The notes under the pieces were generated by a model. That model saw only the letters and a program-made list of their open reading frames with translations, was not told where the DNA came from and did no database searches. From contig NZ_JBHXHV010000004.1 in the NCBI RefSeq assembly GCF_042726155.1, forward strand, positions 124,001 through 188,000: 64,000 nucleotides of DNA. The letters run 5' to 3'. Below, in pieces: positions 35,714-44,765 of the stretch (its first letter is position 1; each line of letters starts with the position of its first letter). Made by a program: the position numbers and the translations under genes. The stretch comes from Leucobacter sp042726155 (GTDB lineage Bacteria > Actinomycetota > Actinomycetes > Actinomycetales > Microbacteriaceae).

Positions 35714-36982
35714 ATGCTGCTGTGCCTCTCCTTCGACCACCGAGGGTGCTCCTTCCCACTTTTGGAGCGCCTCACCGCGCGCACCCCGGAGATCACCGAG
35801 GCGTTGACCGCGATTGAGTCCGCCGAGGGCGCCGTCGTGCTGTCGACGTGCAACCGGTTTGAGGCCTACGTGCAGGCTCCGCACGACATCAGCGACGAAA
35901 TCATCGAGCGCATCTCGACGGTCGCCGGCGTGCCGGTCTCGTCGCTGTCAACCGCCGCCGACGTCGAAACCGAGCATCGTGCCGCCGAGCACCTCTTCGC
36001 GGTCGCGTCGGGGCTGAAGTCGGCCGTCGTCGGCGAAGAAGAAATTGCGGGCCAGGTGCGCCGCGCGCACATCGAGGCGCGCGACCGCGGCAGCCTCACG
36101 AACCACCTCGAACGCCTCTTCCAGACGGCCACCCGCACCTCGCGCACGGTCAAGCACCGCACCGAGATTCGCTCCCAGGGGCGCTCGCTCGTGCGGCTGG
36201 CACTGCGACTCGCCGAGAGTCGCGTGTCGACCTGGGAAGACGCGAACGTGCTGCTCATCGGCACCGGCGCCTACGCGGGCGCCACTGTCGCTGCGCTGCG
36301 TTCCCGGGGAGCCGAACGTATCAGCGTTCACTCCCCGTCAGGCCGCGCCGCCGCCTACGCAGAGAGCCACGCACTCACCGCCGTCGATCCGCGCGAGCTG
36401 CGCGCCGCGCTCGACGCAGCCGACGTGATCATCACCTGCAGCCGCACTGATCAGCCGCTGCTGACCGAGGCCGATTTCGAGACCGACGGCGCGGCAGGCG
36501 CGCCCGACTTCGATCCCGGATCGCGTCACCCCCGCCTGCTCATTGATCTGGGCATGCCCCGCAATATCGACCCAGCGGTCGCGCGCATTGACGGCGTCGA
36601 GTTGCTCGATCTCGAGACCGTGGCCCGCCACGCACCGGTCACGGAGCTCAGCGCAGAGCACGAGGCGCTCGAGATCGTGCACGACGCTGCCATTGAATTC
36701 GGCGCCTCGCAGGCGGAGCGCGACACGCTTCCCGTGCTGCTCGCGCTGCGCGGTCACGTCAACGCGATCCTCGAAGAGGAGCTTTGCCGCGCCCGGCGCA
36801 CGGGCGAAGAAGACGCCGAGGCCAGCGCCGCCGACGTCGAGGCCGCGCTGCGCCGCCTCACCGGCCGACTGCTGCACGCGCCGACCACGCGCATTCGCTC
36901 GCTCGGGCGCGAGGGCCGCGCCTCCGAGGCTTCGGACGCGCTTTCGGCACTGTTCGGCCTGGAATCCGCCGACCGCGCCTGA
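35714..36982 (+). CDS. hemA: Glutamyl-tRNA reductase
   Basis: 422 residues from ATG 35714. First step of C5 heme synthesis: glutamyl-tRNA to glutamate-1-semialdehyde with NADPH. The catalytic Cys is in VVLSTCNRFEAY (residue 46); GLKSAVVGEEEIAGQVR and a Rossmann-type NADPH region (VLLIGTGAYAGATVAALRSRGAE) follow, then LIDLGMPRNIDPAV and the dimerisation helices. The usual spacing is kept, with a long Gly/Ala-rich loop near 250. Divergent from the rest of the heme genes. Confidence 0.95.
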   Translation: MLLCLSFDHRGCSFPLLERLTARTPEITEALTAIESAEGAVVLSTCNRFEAYVQAPHDISDEIIERISTVAGVPVSSLSTAADVETEHRAAEHLFAVASGLKSAVVGEEEIAGQVRRAHIEARDRGSLTNHLERLFQTATRTSRTVKHRTEIRSQGRSLVRLALRLAESRVSTWEDANVLLIGTGAYAGATVAALRSRGAERISVHSPSGRAAAYAESHALTAVDPRELRAALDAADVIITCSRTDQPLLTEADFETDGAAGAPDFDPGSRHPRLLIDLGMPRNIDPAVARIDGVELLDLETVARHAPVTELSAEHEALEIVHDAAIEFGASQAERDTLPVLLALRGHVNAILEEELCRARRTGEEDAEASAADVEAALRRLTGRLLHAPTTRIRSLGREGRASEASDALSALFGLESADRA

Positions 36983-36991
36983 GGGAGCCTC

Positions 36992-37008
36992 GCCGCCCGG
37001 CGGGCGGC
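36992..37008. terminator. Palindrome after hemA
   Basis: GCCGCCCG-G-CGGGCGGC is a perfect 17-base palindrome in the 59-base gap between convergent hemA and the iron ABC ATPase; related GGCGGCC words follow. Could act as a terminator; no T-tract, so weak. Confidence 0.35.
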
Positions 37009-37041
37009 CTGCTGGCGGTCCGCCGCCGACCCGCGGGCGGC

Positions 37042-37803
37042 CTACGGGCGGTAGTACACCGCGAGCGGCGCGCCGCCGTGCTGCAGCACCTCAACCGGGG
37101 TGTCGAAGACGCGCTGCAACACGTCGGGCGTAATGATCTCGGCCGGGGTTCCCGACGCAACCACACGGCCGTCGGCGAGGGCGACGATGCGATCCGCGTA
37201 GGCGGCCGCGAAGTTCACATCGTGAATCACGAGCACGACGGTCTTACCGAGCGCGTCGGCCGCAGCACGCACCTGGCCCATCATCGCGACAGCGTGGCGC
37301 ATATCGAGTCCGGTGAGTGGCTCGTCGAGCAACACGTAGTCGGTGTCTTGCGCGAGCACCATGGCCACGAATGCGCGCTGGCGCTGCCCGCCCGAGAGCT
37401 CGTCGATGAAGCGATGTTCCATGCCGCCAAGATCGAGAAACTCGATCGCAGCCGAGATCGCGGCGGTGTCGGCCTCGGTGAGGCGCCCAGCGGAGTGCGG
37501 AAAACGTCCGAACGTCACGAGCTGCCGCACGGTGAGACGCGACATGAAGTGGTTCTCCTGCCGCAGTATCGAGACGACCCGAGCGAGCTCTCGCGGCTTC
37601 GCCGCCCGCACGTCGAGGTCCCCGACAGTGACGCGACCCGAATCGGCGTCGAGCAGCCGACCAATGATGGTCAGCATTGTCGATTTGCCCGCGCCGTTCG
37701 GCCCGATCAGCGCGGTCACGCCGCCGCTCTCAATGGTCAGGTCGATCGGGCCGAGTACCCGCTTTCCTGCGTAGTGCTTCGCAACTCCGGTGAGCGCGAT
37801 CAT
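37042..37803 (-). CDS. Iron-siderophore ABC transporter ATP-binding protein
   Basis: 253 residues, FepC/FecE-type. Walker A GPNGAGKST near residue 35, a Q-loop Gln in SILRQENHFM, signature LSGGQRQRAFVAMVLA, Walker B YVLLDEPLTGLD and the H-loop in VLVIHDVNFAAAYADRI. Energises import of ferric siderophore. Start overlaps the permease stop by 4 bases. Last gene of the four-gene operon 40751-37042 with substrate-binding lipoprotein and two permeases. Confidence 0.92.
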   Translation of the reverse strand: MIALTGVAKHYAGKRVLGPIDLTIESGGVTALIGPNGAGKSTMLTIIGRLLDADSGRVTVGDLDVRAAKPRELARVVSILRQENHFMSRLTVRQLVTFGRFPHSAGRLTEADTAAISAAIEFLDLGGMEHRFIDELSGGQRQRAFVAMVLAQDTDYVLLDEPLTGLDMRHAVAMMGQVRAAADALGKTVVLVIHDVNFAAAYADRIVALADGRVVASGTPAEIITPDVLQRVFDTPVEVLQHGGAPLAVYYRP

Positions 37804-38822
37804 CTGAGACCCTTTCGCAGCAGAATGACGAGAAACACGAGCCCGCCCGCGAACTCGATGATGACGGTGACGAGGCCGGCGGCGGCGAATACGTGTTTCA
37901 AGATGAATGTCGCGCCGAGCAGCGTGACGAGCGCCACGCCTATGGCGAGGGGAATGGTCTCGGTGTGGCGATCCTCACGCGTGAACTGATAAGCGATCGT
38001 GGCGACCAAGAAGCCGAAGAAGGTCATGGGACCGACCATCGTCACCGACATCGAGATAAGCACCGCCACCGTCACGAGGATCAGCACGACCTCGCGGCGG
38101 TAGGAGACTCCGAGCCCGGTGGCGACGTCGCGTCCGAGCGCCACAACATCGAACACGTGTCGCCTGCGCCACACAATCACGAGCACGATCGCCACGATCA
38201 CACCCGCGATGGGCAGGTAGTCGGGATTGCCCTTCCCGATGCTGCCGAACAACCGGGCGCTCAGCACGTCGAACTCGCTCGGCGTGAGCAGGCGCTGCAT
38301 GAACGTCGACAGCGATCCGAAACCGATGCCGAGTACCACCCCGATGAGCAGCAGCAGATGCAGATTCGCGCGCTTGCCCGAAAATAGCCAGCCGTAGAGC
38401 ACCGTCGCGAAGGCGATCATGAGCAGGCTCTGCGCAATGATCTTCGGGATGCCCTCCATACCGACCGCGGCCATACCGAAGACAAACATCAGGGCGGTCT
38501 GGGAAAGCACGTACAGCGCGTCGAATCCCAGAATTGACGGGGTGAGAATGCGGTTGGCCGTCGCTGTGTGAAACAGCACCGTCGCGAGCGCCTGGCAAAT
38601 GGAAACAAGCACGATTGTGCCGAGCGAGACCAGCCGGGAGCGCACGATGATCCAGAACGCGCTCGAATCGACGGGGGCCGGATTCCCGTAGACCAGAATC
38701 GCGACGGCGAGCGCCGCGGCGACACAGCCGACGACCAGCAGCGCGCGGTGCCGGCCAAGCCACGACGGCGCGGCGTCGCTCACGCGGAGCGCACGACGCT
38801 CGCGAACCCGACTACGCAGCAC
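37800..38822 (-). CDS. Iron-siderophore ABC transporter permease (FecCD family), second subunit
   Basis: 340 residues from GTG 38822, chosen for a GAGG site seven bases upstream; it overlaps the upstream permease by 11 bases. About nine to ten hydrophobic segments, with the FecCD-type LTPSILGFDALYVLSQTAL near residue 90, ATP-hydrolysis-coupling DVVALGRDVATGLGVSY near 235, and VGPMTFFGFLVATIAY near 270. Forms the membrane channel with the other permease. Somewhat diverged from classical FepG. Confidence 0.9.
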   Translation of the reverse strand: MLRSRVRERRALRVSDAAPSWLGRHRALLVVGCVAAALAVAILVYGNPAPVDSSAFWIIVRSRLVSLGTIVLVSICQALATVLFHTATANRILTPSILGFDALYVLSQTALMFVFGMAAVGMEGIPKIIAQSLLMIAFATVLYGWLFSGKRANLHLLLLIGVVLGIGFGSLSTFMQRLLTPSEFDVLSARLFGSIGKGNPDYLPIAGVIVAIVLVIVWRRRHVFDVVALGRDVATGLGVSYRREVVLILVTVAVLISMSVTMVGPMTFFGFLVATIAYQFTREDRHTETIPLAIGVALVTLLGATFILKHVFAAAGLVTVIIEFAGGLVFLVILLRKGLR

Positions 38823-39762
38823 TGCGCTGCCTCAGCAGGATCGTGATGAATGCCGCCGCCCCCACGATGCCCAGCACCATGGACACCGGCACCTCAAACG
38901 GCATGCGAACGGTGCGGCCGATCAGGTCACAAACGGTGACGAGCGCGACTCCCCCGAGGCACACCCACGGCAGATTACTGCGCACGTCATCCCCTCGGAT
39001 CATGGCGACCACGTTGGGCACCACGAGCCCGAGAAACGGCAGGAATCCGACCACCACGGTCGTCACACCGGCCGCGACGGCGACGAGCGCGGTGCCCGCG
39101 ATCAGTATCACCTCGTACCGCACGCCGACGCTCGTCGCGACATCCCGGCCAAGGCCGGCGACCGTGATGCGGTCAGCGATCAGAAACACGAGCAGGGTCA
39201 CGATGCCAACGATCCACAGCACCTCGTAGCGGCCACGCACGACCGCGGTAAAACTCCCCATGAACCACGTTCCCATCATTTGCAGCAGATTGAATTGCGC
39301 TGCGAGAAACGTGGTCAGGGCGCTCACCACGGCCCCGAGCATGATGCCGATGAGCGGCACGACCAACGTCGTGCGAATCACGATGCGGCGCAGGATCGCC
39401 ATGAACACGACCGTGCCAATGAACGCTGACAGGCTCGCAACGATCATGCGCCCCACCAGCCCGACCTGCGGTGCGATCAGTACCGTGAGCAGCAGCCCGA
39501 GGGCCGCCCACTCGGTCGTGCCCGCCGTCGTCGCGTCGACAAACCGGTTCTGCGTGAGCATCTGCATCACGAGACCGCTCGTCGCCATAGCGGCCCCGGC
39601 GAGCACGAGCGCGAGGGTGCGCGGCACCCGCGTGATCCAGAACATCTCGCCGCCGTCCTCGCTGTTCGCGATGTCGTAGACACCGACGAGCAGCGATACC
39701 GCGAGCAGTGCCGCAACGATGATCGCGGCGACGAGAAGCGCGGATCCCTGCTTTACGCTCAT
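38812..39762 (-). CDS. Iron-siderophore ABC transporter permease (FecCD family), first subunit
   Basis: 316 residues, about nine hydrophobic segments. FecCD features: RVPRTLALVLAGAAMATSGLVMQMLTQNRFVDATTAGTTEWAALG near residue 45-90, a coupling loop ITVAGLGRDVATSVGVRYE near 200, and VGFLPFLGLVVPNVVAMIRGDD near 240. Partners with the downstream permease. Start overlaps the binding-protein stop by 4 bases. Confidence 0.92.
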   Translation of the reverse strand: MSVKQGSALLVAAIIVAALLAVSLLVGVYDIANSEDGGEMFWITRVPRTLALVLAGAAMATSGLVMQMLTQNRFVDATTAGTTEWAALGLLLTVLIAPQVGLVGRMIVASLSAFIGTVVFMAILRRIVIRTTLVVPLIGIMLGAVVSALTTFLAAQFNLLQMMGTWFMGSFTAVVRGRYEVLWIVGIVTLLVFLIADRITVAGLGRDVATSVGVRYEVILIAGTALVAVAAGVTTVVVGFLPFLGLVVPNVVAMIRGDDVRSNLPWVCLGGVALVTVCDLIGRTVRMPFEVPVSMVLGIVGAAAFITILLRQRSAA

Positions 39763-40751
39763 GCGCCGGCGAACGCCTCCTGCAGCTGTTCAAACAGCTC
39801 GGTGTACGCCTGCAGGTCTTCGGTCAGGTAGAAGTCGGAATCGAGGTAGACGATCTGGCCCTCAGCAACGGCGGTGACACCCTTGAGCGCCTCGGAGCCA
39901 GCGATGAGCTCGTCAGCCGGCACGGAGCCAGGCTCAGGTTCGGCAAACGACGCGTCGCGGTCGAGCACGACGATCCAGTCGGGGTTGGCTGCCGCGATGG
40001 CTTCGACGCTGATGTCGTCGCCGTGCGACTCATCTTCAGCCTGCTGCTCGATCGCGGGCTTCAAGTCGAGCGCCGAGAAGATCGGGCCGACGCTGCGACC
40101 GGTGACCGGTGCCGCGAACTCGATCTTGCCGCCCGAGGTAATCAGGCCGAGCACCGTATCGGTGCCGTTGTAGGCCTGCTTCGCATCGGCGATGGCGCCT
40201 TCGAACTCGGCGGTGAGCTTCGCCGCTTCGTCTTCGCGATCGAAGATCTGACCGAGAATCTCGGTTTCACGGGTGAGCTCAGACATCGGGTCTTCGCCGT
40301 CGCGCGGATTGATCTCGATCACGGCAGCGTCTGGGTTCTGCTTCACGATCGTGTCGTACGACTCTCCAAAGCGGTAGCCACCGATGATGAGGTCGGGCTG
40401 CGCGGCGATGATTGCTTCCAGGTTGGGCTCGCGGTGCGTCCCTACATCGGCGATCTCGGCGTCGTCGGTGTAGTCGGGCCACGCGGTGCCCATGATGCCC
40501 TTGGGGGCCGCAACGAGGGGCACATCCCACTCGTCGAGTGTCTCGAAGACGTGGTTGTCGAGCGCGACAACCCGCTTCGGGTTCACCGGCACCTCGACCT
40601 CGCCGTGATTGTCGGTGATGGTCACCGTCTGCGAGGACGCGGCTGAATTCGAAGATTCAGCCTCGGCCGACGGGGCGCACGCCGACAGGGTCAGCGCCGC
40701 GGTCGCGGCGAGGGCGGTGCACGTCAGGGCACGCCGAATGAAGCTTGACAC
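39759..40751 (-). CDS. Siderophore-binding lipoprotein of the iron ABC importer
   Basis: 330 residues from a GTG. Lipoprotein signal with lipobox LTLSAC (Cys near residue 25). Periplasmic-binding type III fold: VVALDNHVFETLDEWDVPLVAAP, LEAIIAAQPDLIIGGYRFGESYDTI and the late half IAAANPDWIVVLDRD joined by a long helix. FatB/FepB-like; binds a ferric siderophore on the outer face of the membrane. First gene of its operon, with an iron-box-like promoter at 40834-40870. Confidence 0.93.
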   Translation of the reverse strand: MSSFIRRALTCTALAATAALTLSACAPSAEAESSNSAASSQTVTITDNHGEVEVPVNPKRVVALDNHVFETLDEWDVPLVAAPKGIMGTAWPDYTDDAEIADVGTHREPNLEAIIAAQPDLIIGGYRFGESYDTIVKQNPDAAVIEINPRDGEDPMSELTRETEILGQIFDREDEAAKLTAEFEGAIADAKQAYNGTDTVLGLITSGGKIEFAAPVTGRSVGPIFSALDLKPAIEQQAEDESHGDDISVEAIAAANPDWIVVLDRDASFAEPEPGSVPADELIAGSEALKGVTAVAEGQIVYLDSDFYLTEDLQAYTELFEQLQEAFAGA

Positions 40752-40833
40752 GATGGCTACTCTTTTCGTCTCGGGTCACGAACTGCGCACTCGGCCCGTG
40801 GCCTGCGCAGCGGCTCCGGAGGTCAACCGGGGC

Positions 40834-40870
40834 CAGAGTAAGCCTAACCAGACTTTCATCTGATGTTCAA
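40834..40870 (-). promoter_or_regulatory. Promoter of the siderophore importer with a DtxR/IdeR-like iron box
   Basis: On the minus strand, -35 TTGAAC (40870-40865), an 18-base spacer and -10 TAGGCT (40846-40841). The -10 lies within the sequence CAGAGTAAGCCTAACCAGA (40834-40852), whose AGCCTAACC half matches the DtxR/IdeR consensus; the other half is degenerate. Binding would block RNA polymerase when iron is ample. The 5' leader would be about 80 bases. Confidence 0.5.
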
Positions 40871-40958
40871 GCGCGAGGGGCGAGACACGCGCGAGGATTC
40901 AGTTTGTTTTCCCTGATCATTGACTCATTTGAACACATTGAACAGGCACTAATACAGA

Positions 40959-40991
40959 ACCCCCGCCGTCACCGATCGGTGGGGCGGGGGT
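40959..40991 (-). terminator. Terminator hairpin downstream of the membrane protein gene
   Basis: ACCCCCGCC (40959-40967) pairs with GGCGGGGGT (40983-40991), with an inner ACCGATCGGT palindrome in the loop; T-rich sequence follows on the minus strand. It ends the unit beginning at 42080. The rest of the 297-base gap 40752-41048 shows no gene, only this hairpin and the importer promoter. Confidence 0.7.
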
Positions 40992-41048
40992 CCTGGTTAC
41001 TCAGCGGGAGACGCCATCACTGGCGGGACTGAGTCACTGCTGTTGTTG

Positions 41049-42080
41049 CTACGAGCGGGCCTGGGGCGGCAGCGGTGCACCGGGAACGCTGAAATCAGGC
41101 TGGCCGTCGGGACCCGCCGGAATCGGACGGCCATCGGCGAACGTCGGCCACGGCAGCAGCGGTGCGGGCTGCGTGCCCTGGGCCGGCTGCTGCTGAACGG
41201 GCTGCTGCTGAACTGGCTCAGCGAGTTGCTGCGGCGCCTGCAGCGCCTGCGGCGCGGCCTGCTGGGCTGAAGGCTGCTGTGCGCGGTGCTGGTTCGACTG
41301 AGCCTGGTACCCGGCGAGCGCAGCGCGCTGGCCGGCAGCGCGGGCTGCGCGTGCGGAGTCGCGCTCGTCCGCTCCGTAAAACCAGCGGAGCAGCAGCGTG
41401 ATCGAGAGCGCGAGTGCCGTCAAGATCAAGATCGCGGTGGCGATCTTCCAGTACATGTCGGGAATGTGCAGGTCGAACGCGTCGATGCCGACGGGCGCTG
41501 TGAAGAGGATGCCGGCGAGTACCGCGAGCACGCTCGTGACGAACGCGAAGCGGGTGATCGTTTCCGAACGCTTGCCACCCGACTTCAGCAGCAGCTGTGC
41601 GCACAGGATGACGAGTCGGGTGACGAGGATGACGAAGAGCGACTTCCAGAAGATATCCCAGAGCAGCGTGAAGGTGCTGTACGGCGTCATCCAGATGACG
41701 ATCAGCAGCAGCCCGAGGATGTAGGCGTTAGCGATCAGTGCGACCGGCGCGTACCACTCAGACTTCTGCTCGCGACGGGTGTCGAGCGCCGTGAAAAGCA
41801 CGAACACCGCGAAGAGAGCGAACGTCGAGAAGACGCGCTCGAACTTGCCCTCGAAGTCGCCGATAAACAGCAACGAGATCGACGCGATCGTGAGACCGGC
41901 GAGCAGAATGATGCTGACCTTCAAGAAGGTCGACAGCTTGCGCGGCTCACCCGGAGCGTGTGGTGCCGGGTGCGTGGCGTGTGGAGCCGGGTGCGTGGCC
42001 TGCGGCGCGACCGGCTCGGCCTGACCGGTGAATGGCGGCACGGGCGTCTGGCCCGGCGCGTGCGTGTTCGGTTCACTCAT
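41049..42080 (-). CDS. Multi-pass membrane protein with Pro/Gln-rich tails, unknown
   Basis: 343 residues from ATG 42080, with a GGGGAG site slightly far upstream. N-terminal about 40 residues are Pro/His/Ala-rich with a repeat ATHPAPH; then about six hydrophobic segments, including FLKVSIILLAGLTIASISLLF, VFSTFALFAVFVLFTAL and ALALSITLLLRWFYGADE. The C-terminal third is soluble, Gln/Ala/Pro-rich (low complexity), ending in GRPIPAGPDGQPDFSVPG. No family recognised. Monocistronic, with its own terminator. Confidence 0.75.
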   Translation of the reverse strand: MSEPNTHAPGQTPVPPFTGQAEPVAPQATHPAPHATHPAPHAPGEPRKLSTFLKVSIILLAGLTIASISLLFIGDFEGKFERVFSTFALFAVFVLFTALDTRREQKSEWYAPVALIANAYILGLLLIVIWMTPYSTFTLLWDIFWKSLFVILVTRLVILCAQLLLKSGGKRSETITRFAFVTSVLAVLAGILFTAPVGIDAFDLHIPDMYWKIATAILILTALALSITLLLRWFYGADERDSARAARAAGQRAALAGYQAQSNQHRAQQPSAQQAAPQALQAPQQLAEPVQQQPVQQQPAQGTQPAPLLPWPTFADGRPIPAGPDGQPDFSVPGAPLPPQARS

Positions 42081-42220
42081 AGCGTTCAGTCTCCCCTGAT
42101 CTGCTGACAATCTCCAGACTAGACCGTCAGCTGAGAACGCTCAGGAATGCCTCACGCGCGCTCTAAAAGTCCCTGCCGGGGTCAATCAGGGCACCGAACG
42201 GAGGGCGCCGCTCGACCGCG

Positions 42221-42226
42221 TAGACT
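42221..42226 (+). promoter_or_regulatory. Candidate -10 box of purL
   Basis: TAGACT, 65 bases upstream of the purL GTG at 42292, so the leader would be about 60 bases. No good -35 seen. Low certainty. Confidence 0.3.
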
Positions 42227-42291
42227 GAAGCCCGTACGTTCGGCGCTCACGTGCGCCGATTCCGATCCCGAATCCACGGAGCACATCGAGC

Positions 42292-44622
42292 GTGACTGAC
42301 ATCGACGCCCCCCAGAGCGGCCCCCGCCCCGACACGGTCGCCGATGCGATCGCGACGCCCGAGAAGGAACAGCCGTATGGCGCTCTCGGCCTGAAACCGG
42401 ACGAGTACGACCAGATCCGTGAAATTCTGAGTCGCCGCCCCACGTCGGGTGAGCTCGCCATGTACTCGGTCATGTGGTCCGAGCATTGCTCGTACAAGTC
42501 GTCGAAGATCTACCTGCGCCAGTTCGGCCAGAAGGTCAACGATAAGATGAAGGAGCGTCTGCTCGTCGGCATGGGCGAGAACGCGGGCGTCATTGACATT
42601 GGCGAGGGCTGGGCGGTGACCTTCAAGGTCGAAAGCCACAACCATCCCTCCTACATCGAGCCGTTCCAGGGCGCCGCGACCGGCGTTGGCGGCATCATCC
42701 GCGACATCATCTCGATGGGCGCTCGCCCCGTCGCGGTCATGGACCAACTGCGCTTCGGCGCCATCGATCACCCCGACACCGCCCGCGTGGTGCACGGCGT
42801 TGTCTCGGGTATCTCCTCATACGCGAACTGCCTCGGCCTGCCAAACCTGGGCGGCGAGACCGTGTTCGACGGCGTCTATCAGGCGAACCCGCTCGTGAAC
42901 GCACTCGGCGTCGGCGTGCTGCGCCACGAAGACCTGCACCTGGCGAACGCGTCGGGCGCGGGCAACAAGGTTGTGCTCTTCGGGGCACGCACCGGTGGCG
43001 ACGGCATCGGCGGAGCCTCGATCCTCGCCTCAGACAGCTTCAGCGAGGGCGGCCCGACCAAGCGCCCCGCGGTGCAGGTCGGCGATCCCTTCGCCGAGAA
43101 GGTGCTCATCGAGTGCTGCCTCGAGCTGTTCCGCGACGACCTCGTCGAGGGCATCCAAGACCTCGGAGCGGCGGGCATCTCGTGCGCAACATCTGAACTC
43201 GCGGCAAACGGCGACGGCGGCATGTTCATTGAGCTCGACAGCGTGCTGCTGCGCGATCCGTCGCTGACGGCGGAAGAAATTCTGATGTCGGAGAGCCAGG
43301 AGCGCATGATGGCCGTCGTGCGCCCCGAGAAGCTCGACGCCTTCCTCGCGATGACCGCGAAGTGGGATGTCGAGACCAGCGTGCTCGGCGAGGTCACCGA
43401 TTCGGGCCGACTCGTCATCAACTGGCGCGGCGAGGAGATCGTGAACGTCGATCCGTCAACCGTCGCCGTCGATGGCCCGGTCTACGAGCGCCCGGTCGCC
43501 TACCCGACCTGGATCGACGCGCTGCAGGCCGCCGGCGTGAACGCGTCGGGCCTCGCCCGTTCGGCCGACGGTGACGAACTGCGCGCGCAGATGATCGCGG
43601 TCGCCGCCTCCCCCAACCAAGCGGATGTGTCGTGGGTGACGAACCAGTACGACAAGTACGTGCTCGGCAACACGGCGCTCTCGTTCCCGGACGGTGCCGG
43701 CATGATTCGCGTCGACGAACAGAGCGGACTCGGCGTCGCGATCGCGACCGACGCAAACGGCCGCTACTGCCAGCTCGACCCGTACGTGGGGTCGCAGCTC
43801 GCGCTCGCCGAGGCGTACCGCAACGTCGCCACCTCGGGTGCCGTTCCCACGGCCGTGACCGACTGCCTGAACTTCGGCAGCCCAGAGAACCCCGAGGTGA
43901 TGTGGCAGTTCTCGCGTGCCGTCGAGGGGCTCTCTGATGCCTGCCTCGCACTCGAAGTTCCCGTCACCGGCGGCAACGTGTCGCTCTACAACCAGACCGG
44001 CGACACCCCGATCCACCCGACCCCCGTCGTCGGCGTGCTCGGCATCATCGACGACGTCGCGCGGCGCGTGCCGAGCGGTTGGCAAGATCAGGGTGAGCAC
44101 CTCTACCTGCTCGGCACCACCCGCGACGAGCTCGACGGCTCGGCCTGGGCTGAGACCGTGCACGATCACCTCGGGGGTCGCCCGCCGGTCGCCGTGCTCG
44201 ATGACGAGCGTGCGCTCGCTGAGTTGCTGCACGCTGGCACGCAGGGCGGCCTCATCTCGGGTGCGGTCGACCTCTCCGAGGGCGGCCTCGCTCAGGCGCT
44301 CACCGACGGCGCACTGCGCTTTGGGGTGGGTGCACGCGTGTGGATCGAAGAGATCATCTCGCGCGACGGCGTCGACGCGACCGCCGCGCTCTTCTCGGAG
44401 TCGCAGGCGCGCGTACTCGTTGCCGTGCCGCACGAGGAAGAGGTTAAGTTCCGCGGGCTCTGCTCGGGTCGCAACTTCCCGGTGCTGCGCATCGGGGTGA
44501 CCGACGGCGCGGGCGCTGACGCCACAATCGAGGTGCAGGATCGTTTCACACTGCCCCTCGCAGAGCTGGGCGCCGCCGCCCGTGCGACACTGCCCGAGCG
44601 CTTCGGCGCGGTGATCGGCTGA
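42292..44622 (+). CDS. purL: FGAM synthase large subunit PurL
   Basis: 776 residues from a GTG, the small (non-fused) form that works with PurS and PurQ. Makes formylglycinamidine ribonucleotide from FGAR with ATP and ammonia. Motifs: MYSVMWSEHCSYKSSK, the substrate-binding KVESHNHPSYIEPFQGAATGVGG, LGAAGISCATSELAANGDGG, DGAGMIRVDEQSG and a second half with VTGGNVSLYNQTG and GGLAQALTDGALRF. It lies 14 kb from purS-purQ; heme and iron genes intervene. Confidence 0.96.
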   Translation: MTDIDAPQSGPRPDTVADAIATPEKEQPYGALGLKPDEYDQIREILSRRPTSGELAMYSVMWSEHCSYKSSKIYLRQFGQKVNDKMKERLLVGMGENAGVIDIGEGWAVTFKVESHNHPSYIEPFQGAATGVGGIIRDIISMGARPVAVMDQLRFGAIDHPDTARVVHGVVSGISSYANCLGLPNLGGETVFDGVYQANPLVNALGVGVLRHEDLHLANASGAGNKVVLFGARTGGDGIGGASILASDSFSEGGPTKRPAVQVGDPFAEKVLIECCLELFRDDLVEGIQDLGAAGISCATSELAANGDGGMFIELDSVLLRDPSLTAEEILMSESQERMMAVVRPEKLDAFLAMTAKWDVETSVLGEVTDSGRLVINWRGEEIVNVDPSTVAVDGPVYERPVAYPTWIDALQAAGVNASGLARSADGDELRAQMIAVAASPNQADVSWVTNQYDKYVLGNTALSFPDGAGMIRVDEQSGLGVAIATDANGRYCQLDPYVGSQLALAEAYRNVATSGAVPTAVTDCLNFGSPENPEVMWQFSRAVEGLSDACLALEVPVTGGNVSLYNQTGDTPIHPTPVVGVLGIIDDVARRVPSGWQDQGEHLYLLGTTRDELDGSAWAETVHDHLGGRPPVAVLDDERALAELLHAGTQGGLISGAVDLSEGGLAQALTDGALRFGVGARVWIEEIISRDGVDATAALFSESQARVLVAVPHEEEVKFRGLCSGRNFPVLRIGVTDGAGADATIEVQDRFTLPLAELGAAARATLPERFGAVIG

Positions 44623-44644
44623 CCCGCTGCTAGATCAGACCTGG

Positions 44645-44720
44645 CTTCGGTCAGCGATTCGGCCTCGGTGAGGTCACACAGACGCAAACAGTCTCACCGA
44701 AGCCGAATCACTCACCGAAG
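44645..44720. terminator. Long inverted repeat between convergent purL and the aldolase gene
   Basis: Arms 44645-44672 and 44693-44720 pair at 25 of 28 positions, with core GATTCGGCYTCGGTGAG; the loop is 20 bases. Further out CCTGGCTT (44640-44647) can pair with AAGCCAGG (44734-44741). Probably a two-way terminator; third large palindrome in the window that lies next to a pur gene. Confidence 0.6.
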
Positions 44721-44765
44721 CTTGGTGCCGGCCAAGCCAGGTGCCGGCGAGTCCAGGTGTATGTG

